The translations under genes were made by a program, and so were the position numbers. The notes beneath the pieces are model-generated. The model was not told where the DNA came from. It ran no database searches and was given only the letters and a program-made list of their open reading frames with translations. A stretch of DNA of 64,000 bases from Paragonimus westermani (lineage: Eukaryota > Platyhelminthes > Trematoda > Plagiorchiida > Troglotrematidae). Each line of letters opens with the position of its first letter. Position 1 is the stretch's first letter. The stretch is taken from the NCBI GenBank assembly GCA_008508345.1, contig QNGE01000904.1, positions 146,594 through 210,593 of the forward strand, given 5' to 3'. This document shows positions 36,950-49,800 of the stretch, one piece after another.

Positions 36950-39060
36950 ACAACCTCAACACCTCAGTTTAGTGGAACCGCGCCTCTCCTCGTCGCATCT
37001 ATCTCTAGTCACTTGTACATGTTCGATATGAACATTTTCGGAACACTTTCTGTTATCGAATCGCCCAATTATTTTTCGTCATAAATTTTGTTCAGTCACA
37101 TTATCAAACTCGCCAGCATTTCCAAACAATATCTATGCTTGAACCATGAAACATGGACTCAGATGCGTATAAGCATCTTCAACTATTTCCATTCTGTAAC
37201 CTTCGTATGCATTCTGTAAACTCAACACAACACTATCTTAAAGTCAAAGTTATTCAGAATTGTTGTTTATCGTCTGTAAGCCAAATATTAATCGAAAAGT
37301 TAATTTGCTAATTTGCGCTCGAGAAAAGAACGTGTACCTGAATTTTGAGTGTGCGCTCGATTTTTCGTGTAAATATGCTGTTGAGGTGTTGCTAACATGC
37401 TGGAAAGACAAACACCCATAACTTATTGAAACAGTTGAAGAAATCATAAATATGCGGTCGTCTCGATAGAAGGCCTCTTTATCGTTTGTACACAATCTTG
37501 GTTGGCACTCTTTTGGGTAACAAATTTTCTTTTTGTCGTATGTCTGATCATTGAAATACTTTCGTTTTGCACCGCGTACTTACCCGAAGAATTCAGAGGT
37601 TGTTAACGTTTGTCATTTACCCGTGGTACAGTTAAAAGTAAAAATCCACGTGTTATTCTCCACATTAGTTCCATTTTGATATATTCAGTAACGTACACTG
37701 AAACATTGTTTCAGACAAAACACAAGATGTCCAAAACGTTCGCTATTAGATTTCGGCTCAATGAACTGTTATATGAAACACCTTTAGTCGGTCTCCAACT
37801 CGGTGGTTGATTCTTTTCTCTGAAAAATATCACAAGTTCCTGATTCTTTAATTTGTACGAATTTACAACTATTCGATTGTATACGACGTGCCGGATCGCA
37901 GTTTTCCATATGAGTGGTAATGGTGCCGCACTACCTTTTTCGACTGTATTAAAAATGGATGTAAATTGTGGTTGAGATATTTGGTATCATCCTTAACGGT
38001 TACTCGGTGCCCAGATTACACTGTCACAAGTTATTGAAATATCAATGTGCTTCTTTGTAAAATTTCCTTGTACGTTCTCCAAACGTCAACGCCAACCTAG
38101 TGAAATTGAGGTATTCCACGTTTTGTTGAAGTTTTGAGTGACAACAATGAACAGCTGTGGACCAACCATCGTTTTTACAATGAGATCGATGCAACGTAGC
38201 AAACGCTTAGGTAAAAAGTGATTTCCTGTTGTGAATCTAGCTTTACCGACAACATGAAGAACTCGGCTATAACGAATGCACTATTAAGGAAGAAAAACTG
38301 GATATCCACACAAAAGAACAAAAGATTTATAAGTCCATTTGATACAACTTTGCAACCACTGACATGCAAGACAAAAGTAAACAAACGAATCGTCGGCCAA
38401 AAGTGACATAATTCTTTGTTTTCCTGAAAATTATCCCCATCACATTTACAAAAATAAATCAGGTGTAGTGTAACTGTAGCATACATTTAACTACACCGGG
38501 GAGACATGCACTCACCATAATAAGAAGGATCAGCAAGCCTAGTGGGTTTCATCGAGGTAACGGAAAGTACGAAATTATCTTGGCCCTATGTCTGGTCTGG
38601 GCTTACTCTTTCTGCTTTGAGAAAATACACTGGGTGAACCACAACCTCACATTTTACGCCAACATAGTCCATCCACTCTTTTCACGAAAGTCTGACCAAA
38701 CAAACACGATCCATTTTCCAACGCGATGAACAGAACATAAGTTTCCAACTGTGCTCGTCGCAACAAACCCTCTGTAAACGCTGTCGAATTCGAACCGAAG
38801 CATCATATATTCAGTACCAACCTCCATAACTTTTTTACTGTGCGCGTTTGATTACATTCTCGTTGAACGTAGAACTCAAATGAATATAATTTGATATGAA
38901 CCATAAGAAAAACAGAAATACTTGCGTTGACGTCAGGTCATAATGGTATTGCGAAGAAGCAATCGCTAACCTAGTTAGAGGATTCAGCAGTTTGTGAGAT
39001 ATTTGCTGAAATCAAACGATTGGTGTAACAAATGATTTTTTATTCCCATTATCTCCGTTA
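36950..39060. other. No supportable gene
   Basis: AT-rich unique sequence with chance-length frames on both strands (37250-37495 minus, 38175-38486 minus). No family 1-3 copy. Confidence 0.4.
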
Positions 39061-39065
39061 TATAG

Positions 39066-39232
39066 GCGCCTCACGAATTCTCTTTGGTTGTTTGAGACTT
39101 TTCCATTTAGAAAACTACAGTTCAGAAGAGGAGAGTTTCAGTATATCGCCTGTTTTGTGGAAATCAATGTTGATGTTACCAAGCAGCTACTTATCACGTA
39201 TTGTGATCAGCGGCACCTACCTGAATACTGAG
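39066..39232 (+). CDS. Candidate exon, unknown product
   Basis: A long pyrimidine-rich acceptor (TTTTTATTCCCATTATCTCC then GTTATATAG) opens 167 nt in one frame to a GTTAGC donor (phase 1 in, 0 out). The peptide begins ASRILFGCLRLFHLENYSSE and ends RIVISGTYLNTE. The acceptor is one of the strongest here. No domain recognised. Confidence 0.27.
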
Positions 39233-40754
39233 GTTAGCAAAAGTTGATGTTAGGTCAAAGTTTGAACGCTGTTTTTGTTTCGAAATCAGAGTTTAGCGAG
39301 TCCTCAAAACAAGTTGGTTAATCATCATTGCTCAAATTTACTGGTCACCTCATACTGATACACAACAATGTTTCTACTAAGTTTGCTTAAATAACCCAGG
39401 TTCACAGCATAACAATTTGAAAACAGTAAACGACGTGATGATAACTAAAGCCCCTTACTCAAGGAAAGCTGGTTACAAGATGAAGTCTTGGTTCGTAAAC
39501 GAGCATAGGTAGAGAGGTCAAAAATTAGCTGGCCGTAGAAATCAGTGTTGCCCACTGTACACAGCCCCTGAAAACTGTTACAGAGCTCAGCACACAGATG
39601 CAGGTAGACAGGCAGGAATATGGAGTTTTAGGTATGGGGATCAGAATACGAATTTGTTCCGTGCGACTTTACTCAACAAATTCAGTAAATCTTCGCATTA
39701 TCTGCAGTAAAACAAAACTTACTCAAGAATGTGACAGTCATTGTGTAGTAGAATCATGCATCAGGTGACCTACCTAGGTCCGTAAGTGTTCTAATTTTAT
39801 ACAGGAGATCAGTGCTTTCAAGACAACTGGATCCGATTGTGTTCACTGTTCACGATTTTACAGACTTATAAACCCAAACGCAAACTTGAATTGCCACAGA
39901 TACGAAATGTGAACTTTTGTTTTTGCAGTGGGGAGAGATGGGTTTTTAAACTTGTGATAGCCTGAGGAGCTTAACCGGCCGCATCACACCAAACGTACTC
40001 CGTTTGGTTACATTATATATGGGTCGGCAGTCACCAGTTCCAACATTAGTAGGAACATGCGTCGGAAGCCTAATTTGAGTTGACCGAACTGATGAATAAA
40101 TCTATAGAATTGAGCAGGATTTTACCATTCATTTTGAAATTCACGGATACTGAAAATAGAATATTCAGAACCCTGGTGATATGAATCCGAGGCGGGCAGA
40201 CAATTAGCAAATGCACTTGGAGTGCAACTGAAAAGCGCATCTAGCAACTAGTCTGGTTATCTAACTTAACAAACATCATTCACATGTCTGGGAACCTAGG
40301 GAACATGATTTTTTGATCAGTTACCAGACAGTCATGGGTTGGATCACAGCATGCTTCACAGTGCCTGATCAGTACAAAAAATGAAGAAATCTCATTGTGA
40401 AGCTTGGAGAACACAAAATAAGTACCAAGGTCGCTGTAAGTGGGATTCACGTGCTTCAATACTAATCTTGTAGGATATGTGTTTAGGACTACAGAGAAAT
40501 TGGCATAAGAAAACTCTCGATGAAGATTACAACTTAATTCGGTAAATACTACTAACTCATTCCCAAAAAAGGGAATACAGGCAATTAACATATTGAAGTG
40601 TTTTTGTTCCGCGGAATCGAAGTAAATGGTTATGACCATACAGCACACTAGATTTGACTTGCAAATCATTGCTTATAACTGCGTAAGGAAACACAAATAG
40701 ATCATTTCCATTCTTCATTTCTGAAGCAATTTTCTCAGCTTCAGCCATATTTAC

Positions 40755-40840
40755 CTTTTCGGTAAATTTGGACGTTCGGGTTTCAAACCAGAAATAACTT
40801 TTGCAATAACGGCTTCGATATCAAAAGTCAGCACTACTAA
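40755..40840 (-). CDS. Candidate exon, possible kinase-like helix-G segment
   Basis: 86 nt between the acceptor GTTGACATTACAG and the donor AAAAG|GTAAAT, phase 0 in and 2 out, encoding 28 residues with core DIEAVIAKVISGLKPERPNL. The pattern E-x-(V/I)-I-x-K-V-x-x-G-x-x-P-x-R-P-x-L resembles the segment between subdomains IX and X in receptor guanylyl cyclase kinase-homology domains and some tyrosine kinases. No neighbouring exon with other kinase motifs (DFG, W-S-F-G, C-W-x-x-x-P-x-x-R-P) was found within several kb, so the assignment is tentative. Confidence 0.35.
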
Positions 40841-40861
40841 CTGTAATGTCAACGATGCATT

Positions 40862-40985
40862 GGCCGGCTAGGTTGCGTTCAGAAACAGCAACCGGGGTTA
40901 AAATCCGGGTCATCACAATGATACAACTTAACGATGAGGTCAACTAGAGGTGATACTCTAGTCTAGTGCTAGCAACACTGGAACG
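40862..40985 (+). repeat. Family 2 element, worn copy
   Basis: GGTTGCGTTCAG, GGGGTTAAAATCCGGG (box B-like) and CGATGAGGTCAACTAGAGG followed by CTCTAGTCTAGTGCTAGC track the 3' two thirds of the family. It lies about 180 bp before a better copy on the same strand. Confidence 0.45.
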
Positions 40986-41162
40986 TTTATCAGAATGTAT
41001 AAGCTGTGTGGTCTTCAGTTTCATTTAACCAAAGTCCCTGCCACTCACATTCAATCTAACTTACTGCACACCGGATTTAATGACAGAAGATTTCCATGTG
41101 ACTCAGAAACCTTAATCACGTTTGCTATCAAGTGGATTTAATAGACGGTAAATGCGGCTACT

Positions 41163-41405
41163 AACGAGACGATCCGACAATCTAATCATTACTTGCAAGC
41201 GAAAGTGGTCGTTTGTTCAGGCAGACTAATTCGGTCACTTCTAATGTGAGTTCGATGGCACATGGTTGCCTCGCGAAAGAATGGTCGGACCTCTTCTCCT
41301 GGCCGCAGCAACCATGTGCACTACTGACGAGCTCTAACAGCAGGGAACCCCGAACCTAGTGCTTTCTTTCGAAACGGGTTAGCTGGAAAATCTGTATGCA
41401 TGTGG
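41163..41405 (+). repeat. Family 2 element, copy
   Basis: Colinear with 52243-52498 over about 245 bp: CGAGACGATC at the left, CAAGCGA-AGTGGT, ATTCGGTC, TAATGTGAG, GGTTGCCTC, GCACTACTGACGAGCTCTAA, CTAGTGCTT-CTTTCGAAA at the right. The tRNA-like core is partly degraded: the expected box B site reads GGACCTCTTCTCC. Conservation of the flank beyond the core shows that the tRNA-like part is internal to the element. Confidence 0.8.
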
Positions 41406-41409
41406 AGAT

Positions 41410-43230
41410 TTTTGTCGTTTCCGTATGGTGTACACAGTCTGAATGTTCATCGTCTTATCAGTGATGGATCTGAAACACTGAGGTCCTTTGATCCCATTCT
41501 TCAAGATGGCGACGATACAGATGTTACTTGGTTTTCAAACTTTGTTTGTTCTCATCGGTCGCATATATAAAATCGTTGATTGTGTATCAAGAGGAACACG
41601 GTGACAAGAACAGCAAATGGACATGATGCACACTAACGAAATTGGAATCAACTGCATGGAAATGGCACTGATTGTTTCAGAAACTTCTGCGCACACAGAA
41701 GTGGTCGATTCTGTCTGATTAACATGGCTTCTGTGAACTGCAAGAGCTTCGGGTTTTTGTTACGTAGTAACACAGCGAACGATGTCAGTTGATCAACCAA
41801 ATGACCTATATGGAATACGTGTTTAGCAAACGAATACGCCAAGTTCCGACTTGGCCCTTGCGTTGCAAGTGTTTGGTGGGTCAAAGCAGACACTTAGTTA
41901 TCCCAACCTGCGGTCCGTTCTGCCAGTATACCGCAACTGCAGATGAACTAGCAAATTAGATGAGAGGTAGGAAAATCCCCTGGATCACGGTCACAAACAC
42001 GCAGAAACGATGGCGCGTGTGCAGAACAATAGTCACAATTAAACCTCTGGTTAAATAGATTTTGAAGCTGATTATATCCCTCATTCTACATCACTTGTTA
42101 TGTGCTAACCCTTAAAAATCAAATTCAGCCAAATTCGTTCCTTGAACTAAAGTCTGGTTGTGAATTTTGGTTACCTGTAGCCCACAATGTATTTCTATAA
42201 AATTGTCCGGATAACCGTCGGTTAGTGAAACGTTATTTACAAATCCTTCTTTTTTACTGGTGCTGTCATGTGGTTCTACGGAAACGGGTTCGGACTGAGC
42301 TTAGGTCCTATTGCACCACAGCAAACGGGGAAGAATGAAGATACTGGCCACTCCGAGTCACTTTCCAACTGACTGATCAGAATATCCAAACCAGTTAACT
42401 TCTTCCAAACATATGCTCATATGAGACTGTTAAATTGGAGTGAGATAAGTACGGAAGTCTGAGGATTTCTTCGAAATGAATCCCATTAGCAACAGCTACA
42501 ATGCCGTCGATGTATCTTTTGTAGAGAGTGTTACCGTCAAACAAGTTCGAAATTCATCTTCCGACCATCCCCAGTAATATATCTGCCAACCCTGATGAGC
42601 TGCTCATTGTTACACCATCAATCTGCCCGTAAGCCGTATTGTCAAAATAGAACGAAATAATCTTGATGCATAAAAGAATCAAATCTCTAAGGCAATCAGT
42701 CAAAACACAATCGTAGATTCTGATGCGAAATTAGAGTGTTCTGAACTTATCAAATTTTTGTCTAATCAGTGGGTTTGAATAAACGAAAGACAAGAACAAA
42801 CGAAATGTTAAGATCCCGCAAAGCGTGTCTTTTGGCCTTGTTGGTGAATAATTAATTTCATGGACAATTCGGCAAACACTCACCACTGATATTAAACAGC
42901 AGACGAAAAACTCAGCCAGTTTTGTTTTTGGTTACGAGTTACAGAGACCGAAATTGCACAGCCAACGAATTAGTTAAGGAACATGCGAAACGAAGTGAAG
43001 CCCGACGAGCACAGTTGGGTCTTAAACCACATCGGCAGGCACATCCGTAATTATCTGAAGTAAGAGGTTGAATTATGTTAGATAAATTGCTGATGGAAAA
43101 TTTCGCTCTCTGGTCGGTGACGGGCATCGATGAGGCTAAAATACTGTCTGCTGTAGTAAGATATCCGCACCAAATGTAGTACGAACGAAGTTGAATAGTT
43201 TGAGCGTCGTGTTTAACACGCTATTGATGA
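41410..43230. other. No supportable gene
   Basis: A minus-strand frame at 41648-41893 has an acceptor-like GCTCTTGCAG inside it but no donor. Otherwise featureless. Confidence 0.35.
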
Positions 43231-43234
43231 AGAG

Positions 43235-43347
43235 ATTGGGAATAACACAACGTTTCGAGCAAGTTGTAATATTCTACGTTTCAACCACCCGAGGTGGTTG
43301 AAACGTGGACTATTACAACTTGCTCGAAACGTTGTGTTATTCCCAAT
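43235..43347. repeat. Near-perfect 55-bp-arm hairpin
   Basis: Arms 43235-43289 and 43293-43347 match at 53 of 55 positions around a 3-nt loop (CGA). In plus-strand RNA one of the two mismatches is a G-U pair, leaving a single unpaired position. Weaker pairing (about 9 of 13) continues outward. The sequence has no match elsewhere in the window and no SINE boxes. It could be a miniature inverted-repeat element reduced to a palindrome, a young long-hairpin RNA source, or a microRNA-like precursor; the pairing is longer and more perfect than a typical animal pre-miRNA. Confidence 0.9.
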
Positions 43348-43349
43348 TT

Positions 43350-46300
43350 GTTTATGAATAACCGTCTGCTGGAATTCCAACAAATATGATACTCACCGGG
43401 TAGGTTTGACAAATACGTGATTTCCACCGACAGCATAGATTGGAGCACAATCAGCGCGTCAATGTGAAGAACTAAAGCACTCATTACTAGAAGCTCACAG
43501 ACCTTTCAGGATGGCTGAAGTTTAGAGTGCCTGTTCACAACTGAACCTGAGGTAGTCGCTATAGACGGCCTACTGACTAACATGTTGAAAATCAGAACGG
43601 CGAGCATCTGAACAACACCTGGTACTCTCAGTCTGATCAAAAACGACAGTGCTTATAACATTGAATGTTATTAAGCAACCCGCATGTGTCGTTTGAACTG
43701 ACCCGTTGATTATCGCTTTCCACGACCCCGATGAACGTAGCTCGACTGTGGGAATCCGACGCTCGTTCAAACAAATTATGTACTAACCACTGTCGCTGCC
43801 ACCAGTTTTGACGTAACAGTTATTCACCTTGGTTGGTTTTGCTTGTGTCGATCGACCAGTTTCGCTTGCAAAACTTTTGCGGGATCATTTATCGTTTGGA
43901 AGTTTTCTTAACTGGAAGCAGTTTAAATCTAAGCGCTTCACACCAAGCATGCTACAGACATTCTTCAGCAACAAACGACAGCGAATTACTAGCAACAGAG
44001 GGAGATCGAATAAGTATTCATCCCCCTCAATTTAGCCGATAAAGTGGTTTTGATAGTCGGCCTGGTGTCCTGTATGTGTGCAAGGAATAGGCGGTTGAAC
44101 TCAACTACTAGGGGCGTTGTTACGACAGGCTCTTCAGTACTGTTACAGCCCGGACATACCCAAACGTTAAAGAGCTGTTTGCTGCACGTCACACTGTCCA
44201 TTTTTTACCGTAGCTTCAGTAAGTTTCCTCCAAAGGGTCAGTTCTAGTTAAACAAAAGGGTGCTTACTAAAGGATCTCGAGCTTTTCAGAGGATACTACA
44301 CGTTACGCTTAAACTTCTCTTAACTCACCGGTTACATACCAAAAATTGTCCCGATAGAGACGACCCACACAGATATGGTGACGATCATAGAGTCACAACT
44401 TACTTCGCAGTTCCCTGTTGTATTTCTCAATCATAAAGTGATTAGAATGCCTATCTTGGATATTTGCCGTAAGAGTTGTGTGCATCAGCATATTGAGCAC
44501 AAATCGAGAGCAATTTGAGTGAGTGGTTTCAAATAACTCGCTAAATAAACTAAACAACGAACTTGTCATCAGTTGGTAGACAATCTAAACTTATTTAACA
44601 TAATCACTCTTCTAGGTTCCGTTGAAGGACAATGTTGCTAGGACCTAACCTCCAATAAGGTAGCCAGTGAAGCTATATTCTAAACAAGTCATCTCCCCTT
44701 GTTTATTTGAGCAAAACAATTGGAAGATGAACACCGGGGGACGCTAGTATTTCTTATTGGTGTGTCAGCTAGAAGTATAGGTCAAGATAACATATAATGC
44801 AAGAGGTAAAACGAGCATAATCAGCGGAATCAGAGAGACTGTTTTCAGTCTTGTGTACCGTTGCATGGATAGGTGGAGTGATTGATGGAGGGACAAGAGT
44901 GCTAACGTGTCGCTTGTGATGGATGTTGGCTAGTTTACCACCGAACCACTAAGGCTAGAAAGAAAGACACATTATGAACTGTACTGAAAAAGAAAACAGT
45001 TGCACGGTGATTATCATCATGGCCATCGAAGACAGTAGTATATCTGAGGTACGAGCTGGTGACTTACTGCTACACAACTACGAAGAAGGAACTAGGTAAT
45101 GGTTGGTGAAAACCGAATGAAACGAAAGAAGAAACACCTAAATACTAACAGCAACCATGTATGTAAAGTCAAACACTTGACATCAAGCCACTTACACCTG
45201 ACAAACAGCCGAGTTATGAGTGAAATTAAGAGGTTATCAGTAAGACAACATTTTTACAGCTTTTACTGCCCCTCTGGTCATAACATTTGGTTCAAAAATG
45301 GTTTCTGAGATTCGGGTCCGGCGGGTGATAGGTTAATCTTGGTGTGAACTGCTGAGTTTGTTTTCCGGGCTAGTTTTTAGTATTTGTGCTTGTCAGTTTA
45401 TCAACAGTCATCAGTTGTGGTTAGGACAGTTGTCGCCCAGCAGAAGGTAAGAACACGACCTGATCCAAGTCAGCGTAGCTGTTCTACCTAGACTGACAAC
45501 CTTAAGGCATTCGACAGAATGAAATCAAACTACAACTAACAGCAACGTGGCCTTAATGAAACAATGTTTGACTGCGTGAAAGGAATCCTCAAGTGTAACA
45601 GTGACGATACCATGTTGCAAAGCACCTCCTGCTAAAATTGACCTGTGCCTGAAGCATAATTACGACAGCCACTCATCATTGTGTGAGTGACTTGGTGCCA
45701 GCTCAAACCCGCTGTCTAAATGAGATTCGACCTCACCAATGCGACCGACCTGTACTTTCACATCCCGTCCAAAATGACCACTTGAGAGTATGATGTTGCG
45801 GCGTGATCGTCGCTTCCTTGATATCAACGTCACAGTAGTCATCTGAAAAAATGAGTTGGAACAGACGACGAAGCGTTTTTGAAGAGATGTTATTTGCAGC
45901 TGTTGCTTAAAGAACCTACCAAGTGGCCGACAGAGGGTATTCTGCTCTCATGAATTCCGTCTTTTGTTGTGCCGAGGACTATGCCTACTACAGTTTGACC
46001 TATAGTGACATCTCTGTGGCCACAAGGAGTGTACAACGAGCATCAAATGGATAGGTCAGATATTATCCTTTTGACATGCTGAGCATCGTCTTGGATTCTA
46101 GTATCTGAAATGTAGTAGACATCAGTATGCGCTTACGCTAACGTTCCTGTGAAAGAGGTCATGTGATTGTCTATTTTGAAGTGCGCAGGTTAGGAACATC
46201 AAAGTCAGTGCTCATCCTAGGAGAATAGGTGTTCACAAATGGTACCTGTCGTGTTACTAGGATCAGCTTTATCTGTTGTGAAACTTGCAAAATATTCGCT

Positions 46301-46870
46301 AGAGACGTAGATCGGGAAGAGCCTGACAGCTAAAGGGAAAATTTAGTATGTTTGTTCGTCCACCTCCGCGTATTTAGCAAACAGGGCGACCCGGTTTACA
46401 CTACGAGACAATCAATGTAGTGTGGAGTTGCTGGTGTGGTGAACGTTCATGACTGAGACACTGCCAGAGTCCCGAGACCTATGTTGAAGAACCGTTAAAG
46501 ACCTCAACGGAAGCCTCTTGCTCAGAAGTCTGTACCGGGAAGTAACGGGTGGGTGCAATTTGATAGAACTAGTGTCTTTCCAGAGGAAGAAATTAGCCTC
46601 CTTCTAACTCCCAACATGGATGACTAGGAGACTTGTTCTTCAAATCGACTGACCTGCCTGCCATGAGTTAAGTTGTCAGGGTGTGCAACACACGTCCGGT
46701 TTAACCCAAAAGGTCATCCAGTTGGGTAACTCGTCATTCTTGTATTCTCTTTTTGTGAGATTTCATTGTAACAGCTAGTTGTGTTACATTATCTGTACTC
46801 TAATTTTTTAACCTCGGTCAGTCTTTCAGGAGTACGGACCCGAATTTAAAACTTAAAAAGCTATTTATTG
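43350..46870. other. No supportable gene; one weak exon at 45397-45446
   Basis: Mostly chance-length frames. The interval 45397-45446 has the acceptor GTGCTTGTCAG and a strong donor (GAAG|GTAAGA) and is open in two frames, so coding cannot be assigned. Plus and minus frames overlap around 43829-44247. Confidence 0.3.
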
Positions 46871-46871
46871 A

Positions 46872-49800
46872 ATGTCCCTAGCCACTAAAAGTACTGTAGA
46901 ATTTATGGTAGCAACGAGAATGCGGTCGTTGTATAATCTCACCACAAGTGCGTGGGAATTCTTCCATCGGTTAGTGAGAAACCAGGAACGGAGTATAGTA
47001 TGTTTTATTCAACAATTCTTAACAAACTGTAACAGACCGAATGAGAAATCACGCAAACGGAACCGAGTGTATTTCACGGAAAACACTACCAGGTAGCTGG
47101 CGAGGAACGCCGTATGCTGACTAATCCCACTTCAGCATTGAGTCGGAGAACCGGAACGTTCGCCTACGCTTTTGGTCACGGACACAAACCCAAGTGACGT
47201 TTATCTTACAGTTAACTAACTCACATTGCACAATACCATTGTATGGTTTTCTGTTCTTCAGCCACTCGAATGATCTGGCGAAACAGATCGGTATTCTGCC
47301 ACGTTCTAGTTCCGTCAATTAACACACCGTTTTGGCTCATACACTTACAACGACAGCTATAGTGAGTGATTCGGTGTTTTACGCATGAGGCATGAAATGA
47401 GATGAACTAGTGTAACGGAAATGCAGCATGTACACATCGTTACAATCTGTAGTGAAGGTCTCAAAACTCTCCCTCTCACACTTGAATGCGTCTGTATTCA
47501 TCTATCGGTTTTGGTCATCAATAGTTGTAAATGGTGAAAATCGCCCTGTGACCCGTCGGCTCACCTTTTCTACTAATTATCGTAAGTGCATGGTAGATCA
47601 GTTTGCCTACTGAAGACCCACATCAGAGAGCATTAAATCATTGCTCTCACTAAGGTTGTCTGTCTAAGCACAGACACAGTTAGCCATACTGATCAATGTA
47701 AACGCAGTTAGCCATACTGAGTTGTTCACTGTTCATGAGGACATCAAACAGTGGTGCAAGTTGAGTGTGTTTCTGTGCACCTGTGCCTTAGTAATATTCG
47801 TCAGCGGGCATTAAATGTCTGAATATCGGCTCAAATGTTTGTCCGATTTGTGGCAAAATGCCATGTTCGGAACAAGTAAGACATCACACGGTTGACTTTT
47901 CAATTAGCAAGCTGAGAAAATCTTTGTCATTGAGCTTATCGTCTAACTTCGTTAGGGTTTCTCTTAGAGTGTTGCATTCCACAACTTATCCAAGTTCGAT
48001 TGGAATCAGCCCTACGGTTTGTAATACTCAACACAAGCTGCTATGCTCATTATTCACAAGTGTGTATTCGAAGGTGGACGGTTAAGTATTATATGAATAG
48101 TTATGCGCAGGCACAACTTATCACTGTTGACATACAAACGCTCGGGCGTATAAGGTCACTTGAATGGATCATGTGAACCAGTGCAAGGTCGATCCGTACA
48201 ACCATTTCCGTGTAATGAAGCGAAAGGATGAACTGTGCGCGGTGACTTGTTCCAGGCTGAGCGCCGGATAGGCCCAGTACTTAAATCAAACGTGCAACTA
48301 GTCGCTCATGTGTTCTTCTCTCCGAACCTATGTAAACTTCCTCTTAGTAGTCAAGTGATCCTATACCGAGTGGTGTGTTGGTCGAAATTAAGCATAATAA
48401 ATGACCTGTATGGTTTCTGATCGAATATGCATTAATCGTTCTTAACTAATAGGAGTGTTTGTAGTCCTATCTGGTCCAGCCTGTGATAGAAAATCTTTCA
48501 AGTATTTCAATGCTATTTATGTCTATTCTTTACGAGTTTACTGCAAGTGAGAAAATCTACGCACATTTCCTAGGGTTAAACATTTTCTAACTGTTCTCAT
48601 TTCAATATCTAAGAAACAGATAAATTAGTTTCGATTATTTTCGACATGCATCATAAACGATTCGCACGTAAGCTTAACTTAACACGACCTTCATACAAAC
48701 AAGGCGAGCCTGCATGTAGGACAGTGTGTGCTAATATTCCATGTAACTATTTGCTTTCTGCAAGCCATGGAATACTCTCCAAAACGTTCACTGAAATGCG
48801 CGGTAATCAAAAGCAACTAACTGAAAAGGTATGCAGTGAAGCGAAAGAATGTTTACACAAAACGGCTTTTTAACGGTGATGGCATCACTGGTCAGATAAC
48901 GAGACAGGCGAACATTTAAGCAACCAAACCCAGAAAGAGGTCAGTTAGTCGGTCCTATCTCAAATTGTGTGTACCATGTTAAGTGCTATTGCAAACGAAT
49001 TTGCCTAGGTAGAATCGAGGGGTGCTTAATCTTTAAAGTGGAAGAGTGTTTGCTCAACTCGTTGCGCAGGCATAAGCCACTGGAAAACTGCACTCTAATT
49101 GAAACCCACAACCAATCAGTATGTGGAGTTTGTAGAATCATCTTGACCACTAGTTACACTACCGACCCAGCTTGTACATTCATAATTCCATTATGTCATT
49201 CCAGTTCACTATTGCTGTGGTTCGGCCAGATGGTTGCAATCAGTCCACAAAGGTCACCGTTGTGTGCTCAGGAAAACTTGTTCACGAACCTGAACTCACC
49301 ATGAACTTGGCGGTCTTTCCCAATATATCTTTTGACTACCCGTTTCCTCCCAAGGTTGCCTGAAAGAAAGAAATGATTCATATTCATCCCTATATATATA
49401 TATATATAAGTTGATCCGGTCAACATTTCCTGCAGTAACACGCAGGACTATTCCTCTGACTAGAAAACTTGCAGTGTGCATGGAATTGTCTTGGTTAGTG
49501 AAAACTAATTTGGACATAACTTATTAACTGCGGTGCTCCTTCCGTATGTAGCGAGAAGGCGTCCAACAAAGCACAATCTTTATTGTCCAAATCGCTAGTC
49601 ACATGCAACGCGCTCTCTCTCGTTTATGAGTCGTAATTCCAACCCGCAGCACCTCCCGGTTTCCGTTCACACGTCGTGTGCACTTCTGACCGGTTTACTT
49701 GTGTGATCGGTGCCTTCTATCGGGGGGTTTTCTGCCTGCCATTCCTCGTCTGTTTGTCCGATTTTGTTGCGCAATGGCTCGTCCGGCTGCTCGTGCTGTC

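Noticed and set aside
46150..46200. ATTTTGAAGTGCGCA, a possible extra family 3 copy
   Set aside because: A single short word in common; too little to call.
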